Shown: piece by piece, positions 11,901 to 22,039 of the stretch
Layout: each line of letters begins with the position of its first letter
Position numbering within the stretch: the first letter of the stretch is position 1
DNA from: Plasmodium coatneyi
Lineage: Eukaryota > Apicomplexa > Aconoidasida > Haemosporida > Plasmodiidae
NCBI RefSeq assembly: GCF_001680005.1
Contig: NC_033563.1
Span: forward strand, 1,302,001-1,366,000
DNA length: 64,000 nucleotides
Direction: 5' to 3'
Notes under the pieces: generated by a model
What the model was told of the DNA's origin: nothing
The model's input: only the letters and a program-made list of their open reading frames with translations
The model's database searches: none
Made by a program: the position numbers and the translations under genes

Positions 11901-14900
11901 AGTACAGACGAAATTAAAGGGAAAAGCAAAATATTCTGGCCGAATAACTTCACCACTAAGAAGGAAAATCTGGACCAAGCAAAAAATAAGAAAGTGGACT
12001 CCAGGGCAACCCTCAATTTTAACTATCCCAAGTATAGCAGGGATGGTAGCATACACGCCGTAGAGAATTATATGAAGAGGTACGGTTCGACCAGTGCTTC
12101 AGTCGCAACGGCAACCGCGGGTTTGGCGAACGCGCACTTGGTGCAACAAAGTAAAGGTGCCCCCCAGATGAGGTGTCTGCACAAGAAGGGGAACCCCGGA
12201 ATGTCCAGCCTAAGCAGCGCCCACATGCACAGTGTCAGCGTGAACAGCGCCTACGGAAGGGCAAACATACCAAACGGTGTTGCTCCGTACGAGGTTAAGA
12301 CGCAAGACAGGGCGTCCATGACGAATCTACCAAACTTTAACGACACTTATAAAATGCAAATGGGGAAGTCCCCCCTAGGAGGTCTCCACCCAGTGCAAGA
12401 AATGAAATCGGAAAATTATTTGTGGAGGGAAGTACAGGGAAAAAGTTCCCACCAGAATCGCAGCTACGATTTTATCTATAATTACAGCGGACAGTTGGCT
12501 CAAGTGAAAAACAGAAATGATAACCTACCAACAGTAAGTGGGAAAGTGGCAGAGACGGTAACTGGTGTGAAGCTCCCTGAGGGTAAAACTAATCCAGCCA
12601 ACATCGCCGTGGCAAACCTCACCAAAGGAAGCAACCAATTGTGGGGGCAACAAAAAACACAGGTCGGAGTTTCGAAAGAGGACACGCTGCTTGAAAAACC
12701 TAAGGTTAATTTGGGAGAAGCGGACGAAAAGCATGTCATGGGAATTGCCTCAGCAGAACAACCGAACCAACTTAAAAAGGAAAGCAAAGATAGCAATGAT
12801 GGTAAGACGTTCGAACGTTGCGAGAATGACCCACTAAAGGAGAAAAGTGCTAACCCCATTAACGCGGCTAACCCCCCTAACCACACGGATGGGAATCCCT
12901 CGTTCTTACAATCCAAACTTATGGACAGCAAACGCACCAGCAACATGAACCACTTTCGAAGGCAAACCCCCTTTACGGACAAAAGGTACAGCAATGGGTA
13001 CAACAAAATGATGAACCCCAATGTGTATTCAGGCTTTAGGAGAAATATGAAAAGCTCCAACGACACGAATAATGGCTTCCTGCATGCACAGGGTTCTACC
13101 CACGCGAGCAGATATGCTAGCGCCAAGAGCAATGAGAACTTGGAACACATAAACCAGGGGGCCAAAAAAAAAGACAACCAGGATGTTGCCAACTCTAACA
13201 ATTTGGAGAGCAATTTGAAAAACCTAACCAACTTTAAGAAGCTAGCCAATTTGAAAAATTTAATAAACTTGGGAAACGGGTTCAGCGAAAAGAAGCTTTC
13301 CCCAGGGGATGAAGCGAGTGGGAAGAATGGCATCGAAACCAAGTCAGCATACAACAGATTTACCGAAATTGTGACCAATAAAATTAAAAACTTTACCCTC
13401 CGAAATAGTAAATCGGTTAGGTGTACTACGACTAATGAAAGCGTGCCTGTCTGCAAAGACACCTATGAGGGGAAAAAGGACAACAAAAGTGGCGAAATGA
13501 AGGAGGGGGACAACAAACCAGAAGAGAGTAACGCCAAGGAGGTGCATGGAAACACAAACAGCTATGAGAGCTGCTTTGCAAACGAGAATAGCAACTACCT
13601 CTGCGATAATAAAAAGGGCGGAAACATCGTCAGCAACTTAATGGGACAGATAAATTTTTTCCAAAGAAAATGCGCGTCGGGGAAGGGGGGCGCAAACGAT
13701 GAGGAGGAAAGTCAGTCAGGCGAGGCTAGTCAGATGCAGGAAGAAGATCAAAGCGGGGGAATCGCAAAACCGAACTGTGACAGCGCAGAAACGGAGGAGG
13801 GCGAGGGAAAATCCCCGGGTACGGACTCAACCAACAAGCCAAGTGAGCAGAAAGACAACGACAAAGTCAAAAACAACTTGTGCAAAATGAAAACGCAAGA
13901 TGGGGGAAAGAAACGGGTCAATAGCATGTTTACTAGAAAGTCCCACGCGTTAGGCGCAGCCAATGGAAGGATTGGCGGCGTTCACGGAGGAGCCCCTCTG
14001 AATAGCCGCCCGGGTAACTACGCCGCTGCCCATCTGAGTAACTACGCGAGTGTCCACCTGAATCATCCAAGTGGAATACCAAACTGGAAGAACAGCACAA
14101 ATGGGGCCATAAGTGGCACTAAATGTTACAGCGAAATTTCGAACGATCAAATGCAAACAGGTAGTAATGTTGCATTTGCACCTAACAGGAGTGTCAAAAT
14201 TGCGGAGGGATCACATAAGACAAATTACAATTTTCGAACGGGTTCCGCAACACCCACTCATTACGCAGCACGGTCGTCGTACGAGGCATTCGCGCTAAAT
14301 GGAGCACCTGTACCAATTGGCACGAAAAAAAACAACTCCCATTTCGTGCACAATAACCAGCCAAGTGGGGAATTTCTTTTCCCATTTCAAAAGAGAAATA
14401 GTACCTTACACAACCCCATGTCCGTGGCCAAATTTCAGGAGCATCAAAAAAAAGTGGCAAATTCTGTAGAGATGGAAAAGAACTTCCTCAATATGTGCGA
14501 ATTGAATGCCAAGCAACACATTCCCTTCACGAATGACAACAGGTGTGTTTTTAGGAGCGAGCAAATGAACCAAACAGGGCACCACTGGACGAAAGCAGAC
14601 TTCATTAATGAGATGAGCAAAATGGAACAGCACAGTAATGCGAAGAAGACATTTATTAACCCCTTTATCGAAGCAGAACCTGCTCTGAAGGGAATGGGTT
14701 CTATACACCTAAGTAACAACACGATGGTAGGTAATCAGAATGCCCGGCACCAGGACAACAATTACCCCTTTTTTAAAGAAAAGCTAACCTCCCTGCAGGA
14801 GAAGAGGAACAGCAATGTCCCAATGGGTAGCTTCAATTTGCATAGCTCCCAGGAAAAGCTGAACCGAAACTGCGTTCTCAAGACTGCTTCTATGCATGAA

Positions 14901-15476
14901 AACTTAGCGTTGAAATCTTCCAGCCAGGGGTGGAGAGGCAATGCGTACCAAATGGGGGCCAACTATATGCAACCCAGCGTGGTGAACTACGCACCACACA
15001 GCGGTACCACCTGCATGCCAAATACGAGGATACACTTGCTTCCGAATAGCTCTACGCAGTATGCTCCACAAAACGCACCGGTAAACCATTTCAACCCAGC
15101 GAACCTGTGGAACCCCCAAAGTTTCACCAAAGAAACCGTGCCTTTACACAAAAATGAAGGAAACGTCTCCGTGGTGCCAAACTTTTTAAACGCATACCAT
15201 AAGGGTACCCCCTCGAATGATATGCACAACGTGCATCCCACCATCGATGAGAGTAACCTATCTATAGAACAGTTAATGAAAATTCCAGGTGTCCAGTTAG
15301 GAAAGAATTACATACAAGACATAGATATCTGTTCAGACTGGCTTAAGTTTAACGACTATGATAAGAAGGTGATCAAACAGTCCCTAATGAATAGCCTGGA
15401 GAACAACAACTACAAAAGTTATATGGACTCCACGCAATTTACCAAGGGTTTTTTCCCCACGGTCAAACAGGTGTAG
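8967..15476 (+). CDS. Large conserved-type Plasmodium protein, unknown function
   Basis: A single open frame of 2169 residues; I do not recognise the family. About residues 1-500 are acidic and Ser/Asn-rich. A more ordered helical part follows (about 515-720) with regularly spaced hydrophobic residues, for example ITFETFKNACSDV and YITLADIKSYIIERN, faintly like EF-hand-type helix pairs but lacking calcium loops. About 790-1040 is Lys-rich and disordered, and the rest is Asn/Ser/Lys-rich. The last 75 residues (SIEQLMKIPGVQLGKNYIQD onward) look ordered again and may be a conserved C-terminal motif. There is no signal peptide or transmembrane helix. The ATG at 8967 is the first in frame after the divergent promoter. 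Coding is secure from length and codon bias; function is unknown. Confidence 0.88.
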   Translation: MFFSVEKEDNSEGMTKCKLEEEGVTPLSDVASRDMKGVLNDHLMKQNSNTMGKETTMIKKNEHTESASNEKNRRKENVETPMQYTISMLDEFVSKTSEYSKLFMSHFNEEESHIVEKGNSTNLLVDQTGIGQVEGEQNDHSGKDSHMVQNREKENIMTEFHRTMFSTEYNENDTKNDCYMGNCKEEEILHESNNVYSCYSSHAFDQIDNTTTFKGANQSEETSGDANLNGGKNQNGMLLHAEKNEETVKGEDIPTDEEAKGERYSTYSTGKSNTYDYIEKYSDEEMSEEAKEEEPLKGELKNEKEELQMSNTIGKPALSNKSLEELNYSNRKSPSPSLIEKGSLLDISSIADEARKRVYAELGYNLSDMNSLCVPLKGNNKGKDVEDVSSGKSDMDTMQKESKPDEALQLPHVGSDSCSESGGSSRNGSAELEKIFTKYQFEVSHVSKYFDFEKNEQKEGVNVVDDVVDKVVEEEHAHVENEDETHPFNMDALKGTSSMNFSCEEESVNLDVYSTNYITEDVLKSMLNIKEERITFETFKNACSDVNYEINLSNVELLYNAILRHRNGSAKEEHMKDCSPNSDEENLEKKCTGEEKNEEEKYITLADIKSYIIERNEKNSNYFNEIMKMVVHFNNILLLMRSNNHLDVEDKLLFELLSLKFASLFNEILHVQNNFDSLIKHINEIIKLILLEEDSKKRTLKDIISDYLTSQKILVHKNELLSQMSGARHTEAGEDVAENTSVEGNTSPDQQTEGKDSPMINEQGDTTSATKLIDAENNTRNLTKDIIMGEIKNTKEEGARNDDTKKHSTACTKRKGKRLGTPFHKELAHSSGTSAMSGSNGVSGKTGGGNANPSDNKSNTNLTQTGAKPATCKNAKLNESMIRKTRQKQEGTKGLTKSEEENEKNKKMNKAKKAKKSNKGETADETNSSDLTDGKKKNELAKNLKQKKTAAISKNVEEKTAMDAKKVGTSEKGEKGPKSTDEIKGKSKIFWPNNFTTKKENLDQAKNKKVDSRATLNFNYPKYSRDGSIHAVENYMKRYGSTSASVATATAGLANAHLVQQSKGAPQMRCLHKKGNPGMSSLSSAHMHSVSVNSAYGRANIPNGVAPYEVKTQDRASMTNLPNFNDTYKMQMGKSPLGGLHPVQEMKSENYLWREVQGKSSHQNRSYDFIYNYSGQLAQVKNRNDNLPTVSGKVAETVTGVKLPEGKTNPANIAVANLTKGSNQLWGQQKTQVGVSKEDTLLEKPKVNLGEADEKHVMGIASAEQPNQLKKESKDSNDGKTFERCENDPLKEKSANPINAANPPNHTDGNPSFLQSKLMDSKRTSNMNHFRRQTPFTDKRYSNGYNKMMNPNVYSGFRRNMKSSNDTNNGFLHAQGSTHASRYASAKSNENLEHINQGAKKKDNQDVANSNNLESNLKNLTNFKKLANLKNLINLGNGFSEKKLSPGDEASGKNGIETKSAYNRFTEIVTNKIKNFTLRNSKSVRCTTTNESVPVCKDTYEGKKDNKSGEMKEGDNKPEESNAKEVHGNTNSYESCFANENSNYLCDNKKGGNIVSNLMGQINFFQRKCASGKGGANDEEESQSGEASQMQEEDQSGGIAKPNCDSAETEEGEGKSPGTDSTNKPSEQKDNDKVKNNLCKMKTQDGGKKRVNSMFTRKSHALGAANGRIGGVHGGAPLNSRPGNYAAAHLSNYASVHLNHPSGIPNWKNSTNGAISGTKCYSEISNDQMQTGSNVAFAPNRSVKIAEGSHKTNYNFRTGSATPTHYAARSSYEAFALNGAPVPIGTKKNNSHFVHNNQPSGEFLFPFQKRNSTLHNPMSVAKFQEHQKKVANSVEMEKNFLNMCELNAKQHIPFTNDNRCVFRSEQMNQTGHHWTKADFINEMSKMEQHSNAKKTFINPFIEAEPALKGMGSIHLSNNTMVGNQNARHQDNNYPFFKEKLTSLQEKRNSNVPMGSFNLHSSQEKLNRNCVLKTASMHENLALKSSSQGWRGNAYQMGANYMQPSVVNYAPHSGTTCMPNTRIHLLPNSSTQYAPQNAPVNHFNPANLWNPQSFTKETVPLHKNEGNVSVVPNFLNAYHKGTPSNDMHNVHPTIDESNLSIEQLMKIPGVQLGKNYIQDIDICSDWLKFNDYDKKVIKQSLMNSLENNNYKSYMDSTQFTKGFFPTVKQV

Positions 15477-16892
15477 AAAAAAAGAAAAGGAGGAAGCCGA
15501 TTTGAGTGTGCGGAAGTAGGTAGATACATACCCTGGCACAAATATCATGTGGCATAATTTTTGTATAAGCGTAGGTCTTTCCATACGCACTCATCCCGCA
15601 TGTGTGTCCCACTTTTCAAAAGGGGCAGTCATGTTGGTGTCTTGGAAAAAATTTTTCTTTATTCATGAATTAGTAAAGAAAAAAGAAGTGTGTGTATGTG
15701 GGAGATCATTTAATGAGGCATCATTAGTGCTTAGATGATATGTATGGAAAAGGAACAACGATAGTTTGTACCAGTAGATAATTTATTTCCACGAAGGATA
15801 AAGTGTTTCGCACTATTAAGATATTTCTACTCTGGATTGGAGGATTTTATAAATACGGACAGAGTAACAACTACTTATTCTTATGTATGTATTACCTTTT
15901 TTTTCTCAACTTCTGTTTTTTTTTTTTCCCTCATTTTTGTGCAAATAGGGGGTGGACGCCACTTAGCACATGTGAGGGAAGTCCCATCTGTATGTATGCA
16001 CATTAGCACGCGCGTGTAAGCTTCCTTACCGAATGGCAAGCTTTTTTTTTGTTGTTGTTGTCCTGGGGTGTATTTTTTAAGTTTTAATTTTTTCCCCGCG
16101 AAGAGCAGTTTTGTGGTATCCCCTTTGTGTCTTTAGCTTTTCCGTTTTAGTTTTTCCGTTTTAGTTTTTTTGTTTTAGTTTTTCCTTTTTGTCGAATGAT
16201 CGACACAAACTTTGTTCCCGCATTTTTAATATAAAAGAAACTTTTGTTTTGGAAATGCGCCCAAAATGGCCCTCACTTTAGTGCCCGCGATGGGGAAATT
16301 CCTGCCGAGGATGACTCCATCCATAGGAGACGCTATACACCCTCGCCGCACACGCGCACTGGGAAAAATCCAAAAAAATGTAGAAAAAGTGGCACAAAAA
16401 AAATGTACGCACTATTCGCATCCATGGTTAACATCCTTTCCTTGCGCATCTATCAGCGCCAAATTGAAGTTCACTTTTTTGTTCAAGCTGAGGGGAGATC
16501 CATCTCAAATTGAAATGTCCACATAGACAGGGCCACGCGCGGAAGAGAGAGAGAGAAAAAAATTACTTACCGAATAATGTAACGAAATTGCGCAAAAAAA
16601 AAAGAAAAAAAAAAAAAAAGTGCGCAGCAAAACCCAGTTGTGCTCATTTTAGCATAACTCCCCACGAGAGGGCATACCAAATTTGCCCGTTGTGGAAACT
16701 CAAAAGTGAACGATAGCACAGGTACGAACTGTCATTGATGACTATTTGTGCAAGGGCCTCTACATAAAAGTGAGTTATTTTCCCTTCGGAAATGGTCTCA
16801 CTCAAGGGAGGAACAAATTCAGTGGTGGATGAAAGGACTGATTTGCTGGTCGGCTTAATTAAGCAGTGGACGAGAAAGTAATCTAACTTGGC
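15477..16892. other. Intergenic region upstream of the EF-hand-like gene
   Basis: Contains T-rich tracts and a short tandem repeat near 16138-16185. Two overlapping ATG-started frames at 16244-16526 are short, unrelated to anything I know and probably lie in the leader. Nothing else is supported. Confidence 0.5.
16138..16185. repeat. Short tandem repeat, about 14-bp unit
   Basis: Three to four imperfect copies of a unit close to TTTTTCCGTTTTAG lie head to tail, with one copy carrying T-run variation. It is a non-coding repeat in the leader region of the downstream gene. Confidence 0.7.
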
Positions 16893-16958
16893 ATGGGTGA
16901 AAGCTCAAACATGCTCAGAGGCATATGTAGATTTATAACAAAATGCGTACGTAGATAC
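16893..16958 (+). CDS. Candidate first exon of the EF-hand-like gene, possibly N-myristoylated
   Basis: The ATG at 16893 opens a short frame beginning MGESSNMLRGIC that ends at a GTATGA donor (16959); an earlier GTACGT donor lies at 16947. Both donors are phase 0. They would join in frame to the following exon only if the acceptor ATAAG|GTCACC at 17234 is used rather than the stronger-looking GCAG at 17227. Gly at position 2 and Ser at 5 and 6, followed by Cys residues, resemble a myristoylation plus palmitoylation signal. This exon assignment is a guess. Confidence 0.25.
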
Positions 16959-17227
16959 GTATGAGAATTCACACATTCGTTCCAACCCGTGCGTCCACAT
17001 ATGCACACCAACGCAGGTATGCCTACAGGATACTCATCAAAGGGAAGGACGAAGAAAAGGGGGAGCACTAGTAAGCGCCGAGTTGTCTTCCACACATTTT
17101 TAGCGAAAAAAAAAGTGTCAAGCGGGATGGGCTACGTGGTTTTGTCCTTACTACGCTGCTTATATATTTATCTTTTTTTTTTTTTTTTTTTTTTCCAACT
17201 TCCCCCCACGGTACAAACGCAATGCAG

Positions 17228-20200
17228 CTATAAGGTCACCTTTTACCACCAAAATGAAAACGAATCTATCGCCAAGTGCACGGTGAACGCGGAATTCACC
17301 ATAACTGAAATAGGACCGATTGACATGAACATCTTTGGAGAGGAGCCCCCAATTGGCGACAAATATTTCGTGACATTCAAATTTGAAAATGAAAATTTAG
17401 TAAGGACGGTGGACATGGGTCTAAATTTCGAGGCCTGGATTGACAAGTAGGAAAAGGGAAAATAAAACGAAAAAAAAGACAGAATAGAAAAAATGGAGAA
17501 AAGACTTGAACCATCTGTGATGATAACGCAGCTTCCATCCGTACAAACGCCCTTTTTATTTCCCCCTGCCAGGCTTATCAAGGATAAGGAGAAACTTAGG
17601 AACAATCTTGACCTTTCATCCGAGTTACCAAAAAGAACAAATATGGACGTTTATATAACGCCATTATGGGGCAGGAAAAAAATTAGACAGTTGTCTATCA
17701 TTCGTTAGTTCATGCTTCTTGCCATTTGCTGCTATATTTTCCCCTTTTAATACACCCCGCGCCGCGCCTCCGGTTTGGACCTCCCCACAGATTCATGCGA
17801 ACTAGGTTCATCAAACCAGCCGATGAGGAGAGCGTCGAGGCAATTTTGCAAAAAATCAAAGACGAACATGAAGCGGCTAGGAAGAAAAAGGAAGAAGAAA
17901 AGGAACTCCGAGAGAAAAAAAAAACATTCGTAAAAGTGGATAAGTTGTTGCACAAAAAGACCTTCTTTGATGAAACCTTAGAATTAGACAAAATAAATTC
18001 CAAAGCGGATTTTAACATAGATCATGGGAGTTCAGATTTAGCAAGAGGAAGCACAAAAAATGTGGACAATGAAAAACTAAATGAAGCACTCTCCTTCTTG
18101 AAGTACAACTTGAGCTTTTACTTCGCCGATGTGGATATTAAAAAGAAAGGTACGCTCAAATGGGGGAAACGAACTGGTGGAACGGATCCCCTGCTGAGGT
18201 GTTCATCACTTAACCGTGTGATGAGCGGGAAGAAATGTGACACGACACAGTTTGGGGCATCGCTCATTTTTGCCACCCCCATAACATCTTAACCCCTTAA
18301 GGAAAACTGAAGCAGGAGCACTACGTGGAGATACTAAAAATGGTGAACCACAAAATGTGCGTGAGCCACCGGCGTTTGAGGAGCCACGCAAGGGGGGAAG
18401 ACAAACCAGAACCAAATGAGTTCCCCCCGGAGAGCTACCTGTTTTACGATTCAAATGAAGAGGTGACCACCAGCACGGACGACAGTTCGAATGGGGAATT
18501 TTCCGACACGCCAAATATTCCCAGGGGAAGCAAAAAAGGGACGAGCAAAAAGGAGACAAGTACAGATGATAAAAAAAAACTAGTAAACCTTTTCAACGTT
18601 AACAATAAGGAAGTGGACCTGATCAAAGATATTAGCATTTACAAAAATAATATGTTCAATGGAAGTAACATTTTTTATGAGGTCAAAAGCGTCCCAACGG
18701 ATTCGGAGTTTTTCCTTTTCGACGAGGAGAATGAATTTTACCCCTATATTTACACCGATAATTACTACGATTTTTTACTATACATATCCTTTGCGGATGA
18801 AGAAGACAACGGATATGTGTGCTACAACAATTACTTACATGCAATTCCTACATACTTGTATGAGCTGAAAAGGAATAGGGAGCACTTTGAGCCCATCCCT
18901 TTGGACAGCTTACTACTCTACAAACAGCTAATATTTGCGTGCTATGAGAACGAACTGAATTTCATGTATGAAACGTTTTTACAGGAATTCAGAAAATATG
19001 ATTTGTCAGACAGTGGGTATATCCACCGCTCCCAGTTGAAAAAGGTGCTCCTAAGGAATGAGCATATTATATCCAGGCAGGAGTACAAATTGCTTCTCCG
19101 CGTATTCTCCTACAATGATGACAACTATGTGTATTACAGGAATGTGCGCGAGATGGTGCTTCGTCTCAGGTGAGGGGGCTACCTAGTGAGGAATTCACCT
19201 CCTTCAAAAAGAAACTCCACCAAAATGTGGGCATACCTGATTGTTAGAACGCTGCTTCTCTTCTCTGCAGATTCGAAGGAATCCGAAATAGCATTTTCGA
19301 GCGAAACACGAAGATGCTGCAGAAGTACCTGTGCGAAGAATTAGTCAAACACAACCTCAAGGGAAAAAAGAAGATACACATATTCGACTGCAAAAATGTT
19401 CTGGACTCTTGCAACAAGCTCTACCTAAATAAAAACATCATCCACATTATTCTGTCCTCCCTCAACTTTGATCAAAACTTAGAATTGGATGTAGTTGCTT
19501 TTTTAAGGGTCTCCATTACCATTATTATTGACAGCATAAAGTTGGATACCATACAGAAGATATACAACTCCATCAACGACGACAAGCAGAAGAAGGAGGA
19601 GTTTCAGAAAGACTCCTCCGCGGGAGGTTACAAGGGGAAAGGGTCCTCCAAAAAGTCGGAAAAGGTATAATGTAAATTTTAAAATGAAAAAAAGGGGCTA
19701 GACATATTATCCGCACTGTGATATCAACGCATCGGTGGAATAAACATACCATAAAAAAAAACATATGTGAAAAAGAACCGCTACAATGTTGCAACATTTA
19801 TGTTTTACATTTCTTTTACACACTGTGCGTATGTGCATACTCCATTCGAATGATCTCCCCACGTGCTTAGACGAACATCCCCGCGCTGGAGCTTGTTGAG
19901 AGGACCTTAACCAAGCTGTTCAAAGTGCTGGACGAAAAGAACGAAGGTACAGAAAGAGGGGGTAGATGCATAGACGCAGATGCGGGTTCACGAATGGGCA
20001 TACCCCCTATTCACACCTTCACGTATGCCCCACATGGCGCCCCCCGCAGATCACCTCAAAATAATTGACTTCATCGAAACGCTACTCGAATCCAATCAGA
20101 AAAAAAAAATTATCGACATCAAGGAAATTTGCAAGCTGAGCAAATATGAGCTGCAAGGATTTGTAGCAGAGATAGACACGGACCCCACGAGGGGCAGCTA

Positions 20201-20780
20201 CCCGAAGGATCAAATAAAAGACAACAGAAACTTTGACTTTTACAAAAATAAAAAAATTCATTATTCATCGCATATCCATAAATGGTGCTCCAAGACGTAT
20301 CAAATAAGGTAAAGACGCAAAGGGGGGAAATCCATATTTTACTTCAGCAGATAGGAGGGTCGCATTATAAGACGTGCAGACGCATATCGTGAAAATATAT
20401 CCCACGTGTTACATCAGCCCCGTATTGATCCTTCCACTGTTTCTTCACTTTGCGTTTAAAAAACCAAAGTGAGAACTTCCTCCTCCCCCCCGGATGTGTA
20501 AACGCAATGTAAAGGAAGATCACCATGTGGCCACTTACACCTGAAATTTTTTTTCCCTTCTCAGGTCGTGCAAATATTACAGCTATTTTTTTAACTACCC
20601 TGATGATTTAATTGAGATAGATGTATGGAACGGAAAAAAAAAAAAAAGCGACGTAAACGTGTGCCGGGAGAAAACACAACATTGATACGTAACATATGTA
20701 ACATTTCTTTTGCACGCTCCCCATTTCGGCAGGACGAACTGAACAAGGAGCTGCTCTTTTGCGAAGAGGAGAAGGAATAG
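17228..20780 (+). CDS. Multi-exon protein with degenerate EF-hands, unknown function
   Basis: Exons read from frame and splice sites: 17228..17446, 17573..17703, 17791..18149, 18302..19169, 19271..19664, 19871..19946, 20050..20308, 20565..20622, 20733..20780. All junctions are phase-consistent except 17703/17791, which is one base out. Seen: an ordered beta-rich opening (FEAWIDK, then PLWGRKKIRQLSII), a Lys/Glu coiled-coil stretch, and two EF-hand-like helix-loop-helix pairs (FADVDIKKKGKLKQ and YDLSDSGYIHRSQL). The second keeps Asp, Ser and Asp at the first loop positions but has Gln in place of the last Glu, so calcium binding is doubtful. A helical C-terminal part follows. I do not recognise the family; a cytoskeletal or flagellar role is possible but unproven. 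The true start lies upstream. It converges on prohibitin 2. Confidence 0.72.
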
Positions 20781-21187
20781 ACTGATGTGTAATAATACAA
20801 CGGTGTTGGAGTGCCTCCCCCGGCAGGACCAAGAGGTAAATTTTAAAATATTCAAAATAGAGTTGCTTAAAAAATTACAAATGGAAAAATGGCGACGTGT
20901 TTTTATATAAAGGTGACATGTAGGTGGCAACTTCGCGAGGGCACCGTGTCTGTTTGGGAATGGTAAAGTATGGAATAACAAACTACGAAATGGGCGCGTG
21001 AGAAGGGCTGCACTGTGGGAAGTGGCTACCTACAAAAAATTAACGATCCGTTCGCTAGAAACAGGCTGCGGAGTATATTAAAATACCGCATGAGGGGAGT
21101 CTTCGCATCACTATGGCAACGCGTATTTATCTCAAAGTGAATCTTACACGCGGAATGATTCTTCCCTTAGGTTTCTGACCCGAGAGA
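20781..21187. other. Short intergenic region between convergent genes
   Basis: This should contain the two 3' untranslated regions of the EF-hand-like gene and prohibitin 2. I see no other feature in it. Confidence 0.6.
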
Positions 21188-22039
21188 TCACTTGGCAAAA
21201 TTGATCAGAAGTGAATCCGTGGATAACATAACCTTGTTCTGACATTTCGAAATAATATTGGAGACCTCCTTCGAGAGTTCTATTTTTTTTAGTTCCATGA
21301 AGGCAGGGTTGTCCCTCACTGCAAGTCCAATCAACTTGGCTACTTCAGCCTCTCCTTGTGCTTTAATAATTGTGGATTTTTTTTCTTGTTCCGCTTTTAA
21401 AACGATGTATTTGCTCCTTTCAGCCTCCTGCTGAGCCACCTGTTTGGCTTCCACAGCTTTTTCATATTCATTACTAAAACTTAGGTGTGTAATAGACGCA
21501 TCGTCTAGAAGGATATTAAAATCCTTGGCCCTCTGCACCAGCTGTTCTCTGACAGATTTACTTACGACCTCCCTTTGGGTAATTAACTGAGAAGCGTTGT
21601 ACTGAGCTACCACACTTTTTAACACTTCGTTAATGATAGATGGAAGGACCTTCTCATCATATTCCTTTCCTAAAGTTCTATATATTTCTACCAGCTTGTT
21701 TTCATTCGGTCTGGACAAAACACGACATGTGATATTTACCATTTGTAAATCTCTAGATCCTGTTAAGGACATAAGAACTCGGGGCTTTGTTCTCACGTCA
21801 TAAATAATACACCTCTCAAAATACGGGATTAGAAAGTGAGTTCCTTCTCCGTATATTCTGTTGGAAAGGCCAAACAGCCTATTATATTTTATGGCTCTCT
21901 TTCCTGCCTCGACATTGTATAGGCTGTTATTAAATAACCAACTGCTAAATGATGTCAACCCAAGAAATGCCCCCACGCTTACTCCTATCTTTCCTAGCTT
22001 TCTTAAATTGTGTATGTCAAAGTTCTGTGGGTTACTCAT
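21188..22039 (-). CDS. PHB2: Prohibitin 2
   Basis: A single-exon gene of 283 residues. With PHB1, PHB2 forms ring complexes of the mitochondrial inner membrane that scaffold proteases and support membrane organisation. Seen: an N-terminal hydrophobic anchor (about residues 17-38); GEGTHFLIPYFERCIIYDVR; GSRDLQMVNI with CRVLSRPNE; the strongly conserved LPSIINEVLKSVVAQYNASQ; LITQREVVS; RAKDFNILLDDASITHLSFS; and the coiled-coil EAKQVAQQEAERSKYIVLKA. The length matches family PHB2 (about 280-300). The start at 22039 (MSNPQNFDI) was chosen because the frame further upstream opens only with a non-ATG codon. The neighbourhood with ADA2 fits my recollection of P. falciparum, where PHB2 and ADA2 are adjacent. 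Confidence 0.95.
   Translation of the reverse strand: MSNPQNFDIHNLRKLGKIGVSVGAFLGLTSFSSWLFNNSLYNVEAGKRAIKYNRLFGLSNRIYGEGTHFLIPYFERCIIYDVRTKPRVLMSLTGSRDLQMVNITCRVLSRPNENKLVEIYRTLGKEYDEKVLPSIINEVLKSVVAQYNASQLITQREVVSKSVREQLVQRAKDFNILLDDASITHLSFSNEYEKAVEAKQVAQQEAERSKYIVLKAEQEKKSTIIKAQGEAEVAKLIGLAVRDNPAFMELKKIELSKEVSNIISKCQNKVMLSTDSLLINFAK

Noticed and set aside
16244..16526. Two overlapping short ATG-started frames
   Set aside because: Two frames open over the same stretch suggest base composition rather than coding; no splice link to the next exons could be justified.
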